Assembly (NCBI RefSeq): GCF_018449635.1
Contig: NZ_JAAVUV010000015.1
Coordinates: 124,001 to 188,000, forward strand
Direction: 5' to 3'
Source of the DNA: Caballeronia sp. dw_276
GTDB lineage: Bacteria > Pseudomonadota > Gammaproteobacteria > Burkholderiales > Burkholderiaceae
DNA length: 64,000 nucleotides
Below the pieces are notes generated by a model. The model saw nothing but the letters and a program-made list of their open reading frames with translations, was not told the origin of the DNA and did no database searches. How positions within the stretch are numbered: position 1 is the stretch's first letter; each line of letters begins with the position of its first letter. This document shows, one piece after another, positions 17,800 through 27,518 of this stretch. Made by a program: the position numbers and the translations under genes.

Positions 17800-18453
17800 A
17801 TGACATCACCCAAAATTCATCCGCTCGGCGATACCGCGCTGGTCTGCGAAGCGCCGGCCCCGGCAACGCTCGAATGCCAGCGCCGAATGTGGGCGCTCGC
17901 CGATGCAGCGCGGCTCTGGCCGCATGTTCTGGAGGTGGTGCCGGGCATGAACAACCTGACGCTCGTCTTCGATCCGTTGCAACTGGAGCAAACCAATCTC
18001 GCGCAGCAATTGAAAAACGCCTGGGACGAGGGGCTCGAGGCGGACGTCGGGACCGCGGAAATCGAAATTCCCGTGCGTTACGGCGGGACGGACGGGCCTG
18101 ATCTGGCAGCGCTGGCGAAGCACCTGAAATTGAGCATCGATGAACTCGTGAAGCGCCACACGCAAGCCGATTACATCGTGTTCTTCCTGGGTTTTCAGCC
18201 GGGATTTGCGTATCTCGGCGGGCTCGATCCGACGCTCAACGCGCCGCGGCACCCGAAACCGCGGCTGGAAGTGCCGGCGGGATCGGTGGGTATCGGCGGG
18301 GAGCAGACGGGGATCTATCCGGCGGTGTCGCCGGGCGGCTGGCAGTTGCTCGGGCGCACGGACGTCAAGCTTTTCGATCCCGCGCGCAACCCGCCCACGC
18401 TTATGCAGCCGGGCGATCACGTGCGTTTCACCGCGCTGGAGGTGCTCGCATGA
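17800..18453 (+). CDS. pxpB: 5-oxoprolinase subunit PxpB
   Basis: One of three subunits of the ATP-dependent prokaryotic 5-oxoprolinase, which hydrolyses 5-oxoproline (pyroglutamate) to glutamate. 217 residues, KipI/AHS1 family. Typical motifs are LGDTALV near the start, the central FFLGFQPGFAYLGGLDP, and GSVGIGGEQTGIYPAVSPGGW. AAGG lies six bases before the ATG. The stop overlaps pxpC by ATGA, so the subunits are made together. First gene of the 5-oxoproline operon. Confidence 0.95.
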   Translation: MTSPKIHPLGDTALVCEAPAPATLECQRRMWALADAARLWPHVLEVVPGMNNLTLVFDPLQLEQTNLAQQLKNAWDEGLEADVGTAEIEIPVRYGGTDGPDLAALAKHLKLSIDELVKRHTQADYIVFFLGFQPGFAYLGGLDPTLNAPRHPKPRLEVPAGSVGIGGEQTGIYPAVSPGGWQLLGRTDVKLFDPARNPPTLMQPGDHVRFTALEVLA

Positions 18454-19481
18454 TCGACGTGATTCGCGCCGGCATGCTGTCTTCAGTGCAGGACCTCGGG
18501 CGTCAAGGGTACAGGCACCTGGGCGTGAGTTCGGGCGGGGCGCTCGACGCTTTATCGCTGGAAATTGGCAACAGGATCGTGGGCAACCGGCCAGACGCGG
18601 CGGGTATCGAATTGACGCTCGGACCGGCTACGTTGAAATTCACGCGCGCGACGCGCATCGCGATCACGGGTACGGATTTCGGCGCAACTCTCGACGATAA
18701 ACCCGTCTACTCGTGGTGGAGCCTGCCGGTCGAGGCCGGCCAGGAACTGACGCTGCGCGGCGCGAGGCACGGCATGCGCGGGTATGTTTGTGTGGCGGGG
18801 GGTATCGATGTCCTGCCCATGCTCGGTTCGCGCAGCACGGATCTCGGCGCGTGTTTCGGCGGCCTTGGTGGCCGGGCGTTGCGCGACGGCGATCGTCTTG
18901 CGACCGGCGTGCCGCAGCCACACAAGAACGGCGCGTTTTCGCCAACGGGCGTGGCGTTCGGCGTGAAAGCGCCCGCATGGTGCAAGTTCGTATATGTGGA
19001 AGAACCCTTGCGGCGCGGCAAACATACGCCGGGCAACGCGTGGTCATTGCCGGTCAGGGTCTTGCGCGGTCCTGAATATGAGACCTTCACGAAAACGGCG
19101 CAGCACGATTTCTGGGACGAAGAATGGACCATTACGCCGAACAGCAATCGCATGGGTTTCCGGCTTGCCGGAACGGTGCTGGAACGTACCGATAAAGCCG
19201 ATTTGCTCTCGCACGCGGTGCTGCCCGGCACGATCCAGGTCCCGCCGAACGGCCAGCCCATCGTGCTGATGGGCGACGCCCAGACCACGGGCGGTTATCC
19301 GAAGATCGGATCGGTGATCCGGGCGGATTTGTGGAAGCTCGCGCAAGCGCGGTTGAATGGCGGCGTGCGATTTATCGAAACAACGGTGGAGGCCGCGCGC
19401 CATGCGCTGGCCGAAGAGCGCATGTATGTGAAACAGGTCGAAGCGGCTATCGCGATGCACGCCGAACGCTACGACCGGTAG
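18450..19481 (+). CDS. pxpC: 5-oxoprolinase subunit PxpC (KipA/AHS2 family)
   Basis: 343-residue partner of PxpB in the ATP-dependent 5-oxoprolinase; the same family is labelled biotin-dependent carboxyltransferase in many databases because of likeness to urea amidolyase. Motifs include SVQDLGRQGYRHLGVSSGGALD near the start (shown here with the conserved QDxGR and SGALD-like pattern), TPNSNRMGFRLAG and GDAQTTGGYPKIG. It begins inside the pxpB stop (ATGA) and is followed by pxpA after 21 bp. Confidence 0.95.
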   Translation: MIDVIRAGMLSSVQDLGRQGYRHLGVSSGGALDALSLEIGNRIVGNRPDAAGIELTLGPATLKFTRATRIAITGTDFGATLDDKPVYSWWSLPVEAGQELTLRGARHGMRGYVCVAGGIDVLPMLGSRSTDLGACFGGLGGRALRDGDRLATGVPQPHKNGAFSPTGVAFGVKAPAWCKFVYVEEPLRRGKHTPGNAWSLPVRVLRGPEYETFTKTAQHDFWDEEWTITPNSNRMGFRLAGTVLERTDKADLLSHAVLPGTIQVPPNGQPIVLMGDAQTTGGYPKIGSVIRADLWKLAQARLNGGVRFIETTVEAARHALAEERMYVKQVEAAIAMHAERYDR

Positions 19482-19502
19482 ATAAACGTGAAAGGAACGA
19501 CC

Positions 19503-20255
19503 ATGGAAATCGATCTGAATGCCGATCTCGGCGAAGGGTGTGGCTCTGACGAAGCGCTGCTCGATCTGGTGAGCTCGGCGAATATCGCGTGCGGCTGGCA
19601 TGCAGGCGGCGCCACGGCCATGCGCGATTGCGTGCGGTGGGCAGTCGCGAAGGGCGTAGCGATCGGCGCGCATCCGAGTTTCAACGATCCCGAAAATTTC
19701 GGGCGCAAGGAAATGGATATTCCGGCATCCGAGATTTATGCCGGCGTGTTGTACCAGCTCGGCGCGTTGGCCGCAATTGCCAAGGCAGAAGGCGGCAAGA
19801 TCGCGCACGTGAAGCCGCACGGCGCGCTCTACAACCAGGCCGCGAAAAACCCCGGGATCGCCGAGGCGATTGTCTCCGCCATCCACGACTTCGATCCTTC
19901 GCTGCTCGTGTTTGGCCTCGCAAACAGCAATCTCGTCGATGCCACCCGCAAGGCGAACATGGCGGCCATCGAAGAGGTGTTTGCGGATCGCGGATATCGC
20001 GCGGACGGATCGCTCGTGCCGCGCAAGGACCCGGGCGCGCTGCTCGACGACGAAGAAGCGGTTCTCGCGCGCACGCTCGCCATGGCAACCGAACGGCGCG
20101 TGCAGGCGATCAGCGGGGAATGGGTGCCGATCAACGCGCAAACCGTCTGCCTTCACGGCGATGGCGCGCACGCACTGGCCTTCGCCAAGCGGATTCGCGG
20201 CGCGCTGGAAACGGCGGGTATCGAAGTGCGCGCGGCTCACGCGCAAGCCGCTTGA
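19503..20255 (+). CDS. pxpA: 5-oxoprolinase subunit PxpA (LamB/YcsF family)
   Basis: 250-residue subunit of the 5-oxoprolinase. The LamB/YcsF hallmark is visible: [14 protein letters not shown] at the N-terminus, [29 protein letters not shown] and the C-terminal CLHGDGAHA. The ATG at 19503 was chosen over a GTG at 19488 because AAAGGA lies between them at normal spacing and the family starts here. A terminator follows, before the two membrane-protein genes. Confidence 0.96.
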   Translation: MEIDLNADLGEGCGSDEALLDLVSSANIACGWHAGGATAMRDCVRWAVAKGVAIGAHPSFNDPENFGRKEMDIPASEIYAGVLYQLGALAAIAKAEGGKIAHVKPHGALYNQAAKNPGIAEAIVSAIHDFDPSLLVFGLANSNLVDATRKANMAAIEEVFADRGYRADGSLVPRKDPGALLDDEEAVLARTLAMATERRVQAISGEWVPINAQTVCLHGDGAHALAFAKRIRGALETAGIEVRAAHAQAA

Positions 20256-20283
20256 ACCGAAAGTAACCACGTCACAACAAATT

Positions 20284-20314
20284 AAACGCCTCGGGTCAAC
20301 ACGAGGCGTTTTAG
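20284..20314 (+). terminator. Terminator after pxpA
   Basis: A perfect 10-bp stem, AAACGCCTCG with CGAGGCGTTT, and an 8-base loop end in a short T tract. It could reduce readthrough from pxpBCA into DUF969. Confidence 0.7.
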
Positions 20315-20420
20315 CAAGCGGCCATAGAACCGCTTTTCGTCGAGCCGATGGAATGGGCCACTCAAAGCAAGCGGCCCGTCCAGCGGCGGCAAGTCAATCA
20401 CCCGAGCTTTGGAGATCTGA

Positions 20421-21140
20421 ATGGGAACCGCAGTCAATCTATGGCCGCTGATCGGAGTGGCCGTCATCATCGTGGGATTCATCCTGCGCTTCAATCCGAT
20501 GCTGATCGTGGCCGCCGCCGCCATCGTCACCGGGCTGGCGGCGCATTTTCCGATCGATCGCATTCTTACTGCCATCGGCACGGGGTTTTTGAAGACGCGC
20601 AATATCCCGCTGATCATCTTGCTGCCGCTCGCCGTGATCGGCTTGCTCGAACGACACGGGCTGCGTGAGCGCGCGCAGATCTGGATCTCGGGCATCAAGG
20701 CCGCGACGGTCGGGCGTCTGTTGATCGTCTATTTGCTGATACGCGAACTCACCGCCGCCGTTGGCCTGACCGGCCTGGGCGGCCATCCGCAGATGGTGCG
20801 ACCGCTGCTCGCGCCCATGGCCGAAGGCGCGGCCGAAGCCCGCTACGGCAAGATCTCCGATGAAACCCGTTACAAACTGCGCGCGTATTCCGCCGCGACG
20901 GACAACGTCGGCCTGTTCTTCGGCGAGGACATTTTCGTGGCGTTCGGCGCCATCGTGCTGATGACTACCTTTTTGCGTGAAGCGGGCATCGTGGTCGAAC
21001 CATTGCATGTCGCCGTCTGGGGTATTCCGACCGCGATCTGCGCGTTCCTGATCCACGGTTTCCGGCTCTGGCTGCTCGATCGGCGACTGACTCGCGAACT
21101 CGGCGCGCTCACCAAGAACGTTCGCGGAGAAACAGCATGA
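20421..21140 (+). CDS. DUF969 membrane protein
   Basis: A 239-residue inner-membrane protein with about five to six hydrophobic helices, for example LIGVAVIIVGFILRF, IPLIILLPLAVIGLL and VAFGAIVLMTTFL. DUF969 is nearly always paired with DUF979; the pair is found beside pyroglutamyl-peptide and 5-oxoproline genes, so a two-subunit 5-oxoproline transporter is plausible (inference). GGAG at 20411-20414 supports the ATG. It overlaps DUF979 by ATGA. Confidence 0.88.
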   Translation: MGTAVNLWPLIGVAVIIVGFILRFNPMLIVAAAAIVTGLAAHFPIDRILTAIGTGFLKTRNIPLIILLPLAVIGLLERHGLRERAQIWISGIKAATVGRLLIVYLLIRELTAAVGLTGLGGHPQMVRPLLAPMAEGAAEARYGKISDETRYKLRAYSAATDNVGLFFGEDIFVAFGAIVLMTTFLREAGIVVEPLHVAVWGIPTAICAFLIHGFRLWLLDRRLTRELGALTKNVRGETA

Positions 21141-22093
21141 CGCTCACGATCAACTACCTGTTCTATTTGCTCGGCGTGGTGCTCGTGATTGTCGCGGGCA
21201 TGATCTACGTCGATAAAACCCATCCGCGCCGTCTCACCGCCGGCACGTTCTGGCTGGTTTATGCGCTGATTTTTCTGATCGGCGACTGGTTGCCGGCGAA
21301 TGTCGTTGGCGGGCTGGTTGTAGCGATGGCGCTGATTGCCGGTTTGGGAGGCGTCACGGCCGCCAAGCCCAAAATGCTCTCGGAAGAAACACGTCGCAAA
21401 ACCGCAATTCGTCTCGGCAACAAGCTCTTTGTGCCGGCGCTGACCATTCCGGTGGTGACCGTTGTATTGACGCTGGCCGCAAGCCATCTGGTGTTCGGCG
21501 GCAAGCCGCTGCTCGACCCGAAGAACGTCACGCTGATGGGCTTTGGGATTGGTTGTATCGTCGCGCTGGCTGTGGCTTGCGTAATGACACGCGATACCGT
21601 CGGTCAGTCGATGAAGGAAACGCGCCGTCTCGTCGATGCCCTTTCATGGGCGGCTGTGTTGCCGCAAATGCTCGGCATGCTTGGGCTGGTGTTCTCGGAT
21701 GCGGGCGTGGGCAAGGCGGTCGCGCACGTGACGACGGCTTATGTGAACCTGGACTATCGCTTGGTCGCGGTCGCGGTGTATTGCGTCGGCATGGCGCTCT
21801 TCACGATGGTCATGGGCAACGGCTTCGCGGCGTTTCCTGTGATGACCGGGGGCGTGGGCGTGCCGATTCTGGTCGGCGTGTTCCACGGCAATCCCGCGAC
21901 GATGGTCGCTATCGGCATGTTCTGCGGTTATTGCGGAACGCTCATGACGCCGATGGCCGCTAACTTCAATATGGTGCCGGCGGCGTTGCTCGAGTTACCC
22001 GATAAGAATGCGGTGATCAAGGTGCAGGTGCCGACGGCTCTCTCATTGCTGGTCGTGAATATCTTCTTGTTGAACTGGCTGATGTTTATTTGA
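21137..22093 (+). CDS. DUF979 membrane protein
   Basis: A 318-residue integral membrane protein with roughly eight to nine helices, including the opening YLFYLLGVVLVIVAGMIYVDKT, the conserved GNGFAAFPVMTGGVGVPIL, and CGYCGTLMTPMAANFNMVPAA. Co-translated with DUF969 through an ATGA overlap, it is probably the second half of the same transporter. In related loci a pyrrolidone-carboxylate peptidase gene (pcp) often follows; none is present here. Confidence 0.88.
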   Translation: MTLTINYLFYLLGVVLVIVAGMIYVDKTHPRRLTAGTFWLVYALIFLIGDWLPANVVGGLVVAMALIAGLGGVTAAKPKMLSEETRRKTAIRLGNKLFVPALTIPVVTVVLTLAASHLVFGGKPLLDPKNVTLMGFGIGCIVALAVACVMTRDTVGQSMKETRRLVDALSWAAVLPQMLGMLGLVFSDAGVGKAVAHVTTAYVNLDYRLVAVAVYCVGMALFTMVMGNGFAAFPVMTGGVGVPILVGVFHGNPATMVAIGMFCGYCGTLMTPMAANFNMVPAALLELPDKNAVIKVQVPTALSLLVVNIFLLNWLMFI

Positions 22094-22279
22094 GGACGGG
22101 GCGCGGCGGGGATTGTGGTTTGTGAGGATGTGCTCGGAGTCGGCGCCGAATTGCTTTTCCGGGCTTCATGCATTCCGTTTTCCATGAGAACCGGGCGGCG
22201 AGTGACGACGCCGCGCCGCCGCCAATACAAACAGGCTCGCACGTATGCGGGCCGATGCGCTAAATGCTTGGCGGCGCGT

Positions 22280-22582
22280 CTACGGCTCAAACGGCGACTT
22301 TCGGCCCCCGTCCGTTCGCTCCATTAACGTTTTTCCGTTGCCGTCGGTTATCAACGCGAGTGGGCGCAGTTCGGGATATTGCGAAACTAAAGACATTAAA
22401 ACCATTCCGCCGATTCTTCGCGCTGCTTCGTCATCGAGCACATTCTCATCGTCCGCAGGAACTTCGATAAGTGCCCGTTTCTGTGCGTCATCAATACCAT
22501 TGATCGCGTTTTCCGATACAAAAAATTGGCGAAGTGTTTTTGTAGCTGGATCGTAGCCGGTAAGCAAGTATCGTAAATTCAT
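22280..22582 (-). CDS. Hypothetical protein, candidate immunity partner
   Basis: A 100-residue acidic, soluble protein that I do not recognise. It opens MNLRYLLTGYDPATKTLRQF and is rich in Asp/Glu (VPADDENVLDDEAARRI), a composition common in small immunity proteins. Its ATG directly follows the stop of the upstream 279-residue gene with no gap, which implies tight co-expression. Base composition is visibly less GC-rich than the neighbours, suggesting acquisition. The immunity role is an inference from order, size and charge. Confidence 0.6.
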   Translation of the reverse strand: MNLRYLLTGYDPATKTLRQFFVSENAINGIDDAQKRALIEVPADDENVLDDEAARRIGGMVLMSLVSQYPELRPLALITDGNGKTLMERTDGGRKSPFEP

Positions 22583-23422
22583 CTAGTAACCTCGACAGGT
22601 CTGGTAATTAGAGAACGCTCTCTGTTTGCACAGTGCAAAAGTACGCGGGTCTTTATACAACGCACCCGCAAAATTGCATATTTCTAAGTCGTTTTCGTAA
22701 TCTGCAAAGCATTGTGCTTCATGCGATTCACTCACGCCGCGCGCCGCAATAGACAATACATCATTGCCCGTCGCGCTTTTCGCGTACTCAAACGGTACGG
22801 CATCGCCTAGCGGTGTGCTCACCTTGTCTGCAATCTCGTTAAAGACGGACGCGGCCTTTTGCATCGCTTCACGTTCGAGATTCGCGCTACGCGCGACCAT
22901 ACCCACGACCGATAGAAGGAACGGCATTTCCGACTCTTCCACGGTTTCGAAATGCGACGGACTCAACCGCGCTTCCCGCTCGATACGCTCGTCGATTGCC
23001 GCGTTGTATCTACGCAGCGATTCACGATCCGCATCCAAGAGCGCGTTGTAATCGAACGGCGGCGTATCCGGTCTATCTTGTCGCGCTGGCGGATCAAGCG
23101 TAAAGCCGCCGTTCTCGAACGCGTTCGTTGTCGCGCCGTCTTCCTGCAGGATATCGACCGCGCCATCGCGCACGTAGGGAAGCAACGTTCGCAGCGTGTC
23201 CCGCGCGCTTTTGTCCGATTGCGAATACCACGAAAAGCCGCCCCTCAAGAACGACTCGACGCGCTCCACAAGCGCCGCGTTCGATTCCCATATGTGCATG
23301 TCCGCGCCCATCAGCATGGCGCGCCCCGCCTTCGTTTTATCGGCGTCATCGCTAAAGCTGAAACGTTGCGCCTTGCGCATCACGTAGCGGTAGCCGTTGT
23401 AACGCGTTAATTCGGTCGTCAT
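22583..23422 (-). CDS. Unrecognised protein with polymorphic-toxin-like C-terminus
   Basis: A 279-residue protein of unknown function. There is no signal peptide, no PAAR or VgrG part and no catalytic motif I can name. The C-terminus has a cysteine pattern (QCFADYENDLEICNF...TFALCKQRAF...YQTCRGY) like that seen at the ends of many Burkholderia polymorphic toxins and type VI effectors. The middle has proline-rich linker sequence (TLDPPARQDRPDTPPFDY) and a helical stretch (PFLLSVVGMVARSANLEREAM). It abuts a small acidic gene, as toxin-immunity pairs do. Base composition is lower in GC than the flanks. Confidence 0.6.
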   Translation of the reverse strand: MTTELTRYNGYRYVMRKAQRFSFSDDADKTKAGRAMLMGADMHIWESNAALVERVESFLRGGFSWYSQSDKSARDTLRTLLPYVRDGAVDILQEDGATTNAFENGGFTLDPPARQDRPDTPPFDYNALLDADRESLRRYNAAIDERIEREARLSPSHFETVEESEMPFLLSVVGMVARSANLEREAMQKAASVFNEIADKVSTPLGDAVPFEYAKSATGNDVLSIAARGVSESHEAQCFADYENDLEICNFAGALYKDPRTFALCKQRAFSNYQTCRGY

Positions 23423-23531
23423 CCTGATTATTTCGTTGTTGTAACGCTCGTTACGCTAACGCACTTTTCCACGCGCCCATCTCAAAAACCGCACGGAAAA
23501 GCATCATGATCTGATGGCGCACTCTAAACCC

Positions 23532-24605
23532 CTACGCTGGCTCGACCACAAACCCCCGCCGACGCAACAACTCCAGCACCCCCCGTTTCCCCCCCAGATG
23601 CAACGCTCCGATAGCCACAAAAATCGGCTTGTTCGGCGCCGCCAGCAGCACCGTCCGCGCGACAAACCGATAATTCCGGTCATAAACCACGCGGTTATCG
23701 ATCTGCGCCGCAAGCGCCTTCGACCGGGCGATCTTTTCCGTCTTGGCATCGTCCCAGGCCTTGAGCGCATCGGCATCGCCAATGCGCCATAAACGGTGCA
23801 GCTCCTTCACATCGGCGACATTTTCCGCCGGCGTCTGCGCGAGATCCTGCGCGAGCATTTCGCGCTGCTGCGCCTGCGTCAGCCGCGTGAATGCCGATAT
23901 CTGCTCGCTGATCGTCTCAAGCCCAACCACACGTCCGCGTGGCCGCAAATACACGTTCTGCAATTGCGTCTCGGAACCGTATTCGGTCTGGAAACCGGCC
24001 TTGATCGTATCGACGGTTTCAACCAGCATCGATGCAAGCCACGGACGCGACCGGCTGATATCCGCGAACATGGCTGGGTTGTTGCGCAAGCGCGCTTCCA
24101 GGCGTTTCCACAGCGCATCGGGCAATGCGCGCTGCAGGCAAGGCACGCGGCACGTGCCGTACTTGCTGACTTCATCTTGCGATACAAGCAGGTCATCGGG
24201 CGAGATTTCGAGCGCCAGAGTGGGCGATGCATCCAGCGCGCCGAGTATCGGCTTTCGAAACGGCATGCTGGCCGGATAGTCGTCCGGATATCCCACATGC
24301 AGCGTGCCGAGCACATAGATGGTGGTCTGGCCGCGCGTGGCGACGTAGAACGGCATATGCGCCGGTTGCGCCCGGACCGGGCCGCTCGCGGTAGTGCCGT
24401 CGGAACGGTCGGTGATATCCGGTGCCGCGGGGCGCGGCGATGGCACACGCAAACCGGGCAATGATGCAGAAGGCGCCGCGGAGGGCGTGGGCGGCGCCGC
24501 CACGCCCGTCAAGGCGAAAGCCGGCGCCGAACAACACGAAGCCATTACAACGATAAAACCAGCAAAGCGGCGCGCGATGTGCCGCGCCGCCGTCGTGTCA
24601 GGCAT
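23532..24605 (-). CDS. TraB/GumN family protein, exported
   Basis: A 357-residue protein of the TraB/PrgY/GumN (TIKI-like) family, some members of which are metal-dependent proteases. A signal peptide is likely (RRFAGFIVVMASCCSAPAFA). Family motifs GTLHVGYPDDYP and, at the C-terminus, VAIGALHLGGKRGVLELLRRRG carry the two conserved GxxH elements; ALEISPDD provides the acidic motif. The ATG at 24605 overlaps the dppF end by 8 bp; longer in-frame starts would extend far into dppF. It is probably transcribed with the dpp operon, though function may be separate. Confidence 0.85.
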   Translation of the reverse strand: MPDTTAARHIARRFAGFIVVMASCCSAPAFALTGVAAPPTPSAAPSASLPGLRVPSPRPAAPDITDRSDGTTASGPVRAQPAHMPFYVATRGQTTIYVLGTLHVGYPDDYPASMPFRKPILGALDASPTLALEISPDDLLVSQDEVSKYGTCRVPCLQRALPDALWKRLEARLRNNPAMFADISRSRPWLASMLVETVDTIKAGFQTEYGSETQLQNVYLRPRGRVVGLETISEQISAFTRLTQAQQREMLAQDLAQTPAENVADVKELHRLWRIGDADALKAWDDAKTEKIARSKALAAQIDNRVVYDRNYRFVARTVLLAAPNKPIFVAIGALHLGGKRGVLELLRRRGFVVEPA

Positions 24606-25602
24606 CGATCTCCCCGACCTCCTCGGCGCGGTGACACGAAACGTGCCGCCCATCAACGAAACGCAGCGCCGGTTCTTCCACGCGGCATTTATCGATTGCA
24701 TACGGGCAGCGCTGATGAAATGTGCAACCTGATGGAGGGTTCAGCGGCGACGGCATTTCGCCTTGCAGCCGGATCTTGATGCGCCGGTCTTCTTCGAACA
24801 AAGCAGGTGTCGCCGACATCAGCGCGCGCGTGTACGGATGCCGCGGCCGTGCGTAGATGGTTGCTTTGTCCCCGAGTTCGGCAACACCGCCAAAATACAT
24901 CACCATGACGTCGTCGGCGATATGTTCCACCACCGACAAGTTGTGCGAGATGAACACATAACTCGTTCCGAACTGCTGTTGCAGATCCATGAACAAATTC
25001 AGGATCTGCGCCTGGATCGATACATCCAGCGCGGAGACGGGTTCATCGGCGACGAGAATCTGCGGGTCGAGAATCATCGCACGCGCGATCGCCACACGCT
25101 GGCGCTGCCCGCCCGAGAACATGTGCGGATACCGCGCCGCATGTTCCGGCCGAAGCCCGACCGTGCGCATCATGTGCGCGATGCGCTCGGCGCGCTCGCT
25201 CGCGGTCAACTTCGTGTTGATCGCGAGCGGCTCGCCGAGCGTTTGCTCGACCGTCTTGCGCGGATTTAGCGAAGCAAACGGATTCTGAAACACCATCTGC
25301 ACGCGTTGGCGCAAATCCGCGATCTTCGCGCGGTTCGCGTCCGCCACATCTTCGCCATCGATCAACAATCGGCCCGATGTAGGCGCTTCGATCATCGTCA
25401 ACTGGCGCGCCAGCGTCGATTTGCCGCAGCCCGATTCGCCGACGACGGCAAGCGTCTTGCCGCGCTGAAGCGAGAACGACACGCCGTTCAGCGCCTTCAC
25501 CGTGCCTTGCGCAAACATGCTGCGCTTGACGCTGTAGTGCCTGGTGAGTTTATCGGCGACGAGGACGGTATCTTGAGCCGCTACTTGAGGAACTGCGTTC
25601 AT
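24598..25602 (-). CDS. dppF: Dipeptide ABC transporter ATP-binding protein DppF
   Basis: One of two ATPases driving dipeptide import. 334 residues. Walker A is GESGCGKST (55-63), the ABC signature is [15 protein letters not shown], and Walker B is [14 protein letters not shown]. The oligopeptide-transporter C-terminal extension is present with its cysteine cluster ([16 protein letters not shown]). It overlaps dppD by 4 bp, so the two ATPases are made in step. Confidence 0.95.
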   Translation of the reverse strand: MNAVPQVAAQDTVLVADKLTRHYSVKRSMFAQGTVKALNGVSFSLQRGKTLAVVGESGCGKSTLARQLTMIEAPTSGRLLIDGEDVADANRAKIADLRQRVQMVFQNPFASLNPRKTVEQTLGEPLAINTKLTASERAERIAHMMRTVGLRPEHAARYPHMFSGGQRQRVAIARAMILDPQILVADEPVSALDVSIQAQILNLFMDLQQQFGTSYVFISHNLSVVEHIADDVMVMYFGGVAELGDKATIYARPRHPYTRALMSATPALFEEDRRIKIRLQGEMPSPLNPPSGCTFHQRCPYAIDKCRVEEPALRFVDGRHVSCHRAEEVGEIDA

Positions 25603-26600
25603 TGCGCGCCTCCGTGTTCTGCCACGAGTTCCATGTTCAGCGGCTTGATGCAGCGCGCGCGGACAGCGGGATCGTTTGGGGCGAGTTGAAAGAGCGCCGG
25701 ACGGGCCTTACGGCAATCTTCGACGGCATATTTGCAGCGTGGCGCGAAGAGGCATCCGACCGGCCGATCATCACGGCCTGGCACCATGCCCGGCAACGCC
25801 GCGAGACGCTCGGCGCCGCGGCTATGCTCGGGGATCGCGGCAAGCAACGCTTCCGTGTACGGATGATGCGGCTCGCTGAAGATCGTCGGCACGTGATTCG
25901 TTTCGATGATCTCGCCCGCGTACATCACGGCCACGCGCTGCGCGACCTCCGACACGACAGCGAGATCATGCGAAATCAGCACGAGCGCCATTCCGCGCTC
26001 CTTCTGCAGCTTCACCAGCAACTCCATGATCTGCGCCTGGATGGTGACGTCGAGCGCGGTCGTGGGTTCATCGGCGATCAGGAGCTTCGGGTTGCATGCA
26101 ACGGCCATTGCAATCATCACGCGCTGGTTCATGCCGCCCGACATCTGATGCGGGAAGGCATCGATACGGCTTTTTGCATCGGGAATGCCGACCTGGTCGA
26201 GCAGTTCCAAGGCGCGTTGATGCAGCTTCGATCCACGCAAGCCTTCGTGGAGCTTCAAAACTTCCTTGATCTGATACCCGACCGTATAGCTCGGATTCAG
26301 GCTCGACAACGCGTCCTGGAAAACCATCGCAATGTCCTTGCCAATGATCTTCCTGCGTTGCCGCGCCGACGCCTTCAACAAGTCGATGCCGTTGAACGTG
26401 ACCTGATCGGCGGTGACGATTCCGGGCGCGTCGATCAGACCCATCAAGGCCATCATCGTGACGCTTTTGCCGGAACCCGATTCGCCGACAACGCCAACCA
26501 CTTCGCCGGGTTTCACGGAGATATCGATGCGGTCGACTGCGGGCAGGCCGTTAAAACTCACGGCAAGATTGCGGATAGTGAGGAGATCTTCCATGGTCAT
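25599..26600 (-). CDS. dppD: Dipeptide ABC transporter ATP-binding protein DppD
   Basis: Second ATPase of the dipeptide importer, 333 residues. Walker A is GESGSGKSV (39-47), the signature [16 protein letters not shown], and Walker [14 protein letters not shown]; the C-terminal cysteine cluster ([14 protein letters not shown]) is typical. The ATG at 26600 overlaps the dppC stop by ATGA and is preferred; a second ATG lies two codons later. A long in-frame upstream extension to 27122 lies within dppC and is not real. Confidence 0.95.
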   Translation of the reverse strand: MTMEDLLTIRNLAVSFNGLPAVDRIDISVKPGEVVGVVGESGSGKSVTMMALMGLIDAPGIVTADQVTFNGIDLLKASARQRRKIIGKDIAMVFQDALSSLNPSYTVGYQIKEVLKLHEGLRGSKLHQRALELLDQVGIPDAKSRIDAFPHQMSGGMNQRVMIAMAVACNPKLLIADEPTTALDVTIQAQIMELLVKLQKERGMALVLISHDLAVVSEVAQRVAVMYAGEIIETNHVPTIFSEPHHPYTEALLAAIPEHSRGAERLAALPGMVPGRDDRPVGCLFAPRCKYAVEDCRKARPALFQLAPNDPAVRARCIKPLNMELVAEHGGAQ

Positions 26601-27514
26601 GCCATCCGCTTGAGTTTGGGGTCGAGCGCGTCGCGCAGACCGTCGCCGAGCAGATTGATGACCAGCACCGAAATCAGGATGGACAACCCGGGCATGGTCA
26701 CGATCCACCACGCGCTTTCGATGTAATCCCGTGCCGACGCCAGCATCGCGCCCCACTCCGCGGCCGGCGGCTGAACGCCGAGACCGAGAAAGCCGAGCGC
26801 GGCGGCATCCAGAATCGCCGATGAAAAGCCCAGCGTCGCCTGCACGATCAACGGCGCAGCGCAGTTCGGCAACACTTGCGAGAACATCAGCCGCACGGTG
26901 CCGGCACCGGCCACGCGCGACGCCGTCACGTATTCGCGTTGCAATTCGCCAAGCGCCGCAGCGCGCGTCAGACGCACGTATCCCGGCAACGCGACGATCG
27001 CGATGGCGAGCATCGTATTGACCAGCCCCGGTCCGATGATCGCGACCACCGCAACCGCCAGCAACAGCGAAGGCAATGCAAGCAGCACATCCATGATGCG
27101 CATGATGGGGGTATCGAGCCATTTCTGGAAAAACGCCGCGATCAACCCGAGCACGACGCCCGGAATCAGCGCCAGCACCACCGACACAAAGCCGATCCAG
27201 AACGACAGCCGCGCGCCGTACATCAGGCGCGAGAGGATGTCGCGGCCGGCTTCATCGGTGCCGAGAACGAATCGCCAATTGCCGCCGGCGAGCCACGCAG
27301 GCGGAATCTTGACGTTATCCCGATATTGCTCGATCGGACTATGCGGCGCGATCAACGGCGCGAATATCGCGATAAACACAAGGATCAGCACGATCGCGCC
27401 GGCCACGACCGCGCCACGATTGCGTGAGAAGTTTGCCCAGAATTCGCGGCCCGCCAGAAAGCGGCCGCCTGGGATGGGCGCCAAAGCGCCGGGGTTGTTT
27501 TGAATGTCGGCCAT
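26597..27514 (-). CDS. dppC: Dipeptide ABC transporter permease DppC
   Basis: Inner-membrane permease subunit, 305 residues. About six helices are visible, beginning with [21 protein letters not shown]. The EAA loop that contacts the ATPase is [21 protein letters not shown], split here around the conserved G at its end. An [19 protein letters not shown] segment marks the DppC/OppC group. It starts four bases after the dppB stop and overlaps dppD. Confidence 0.95.
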   Translation of the reverse strand: MADIQNNPGALAPIPGGRFLAGREFWANFSRNRGAVVAGAIVLILVFIAIFAPLIAPHSPIEQYRDNVKIPPAWLAGGNWRFVLGTDEAGRDILSRLMYGARLSFWIGFVSVVLALIPGVVLGLIAAFFQKWLDTPIMRIMDVLLALPSLLLAVAVVAIIGPGLVNTMLAIAIVALPGYVRLTRAAALGELQREYVTASRVAGAGTVRLMFSQVLPNCAAPLIVQATLGFSSAILDAAALGFLGLGVQPPAAEWGAMLASARDYIESAWWIVTMPGLSILISVLVINLLGDGLRDALDPKLKRMA

Positions 27515-27518
27515 CGGC

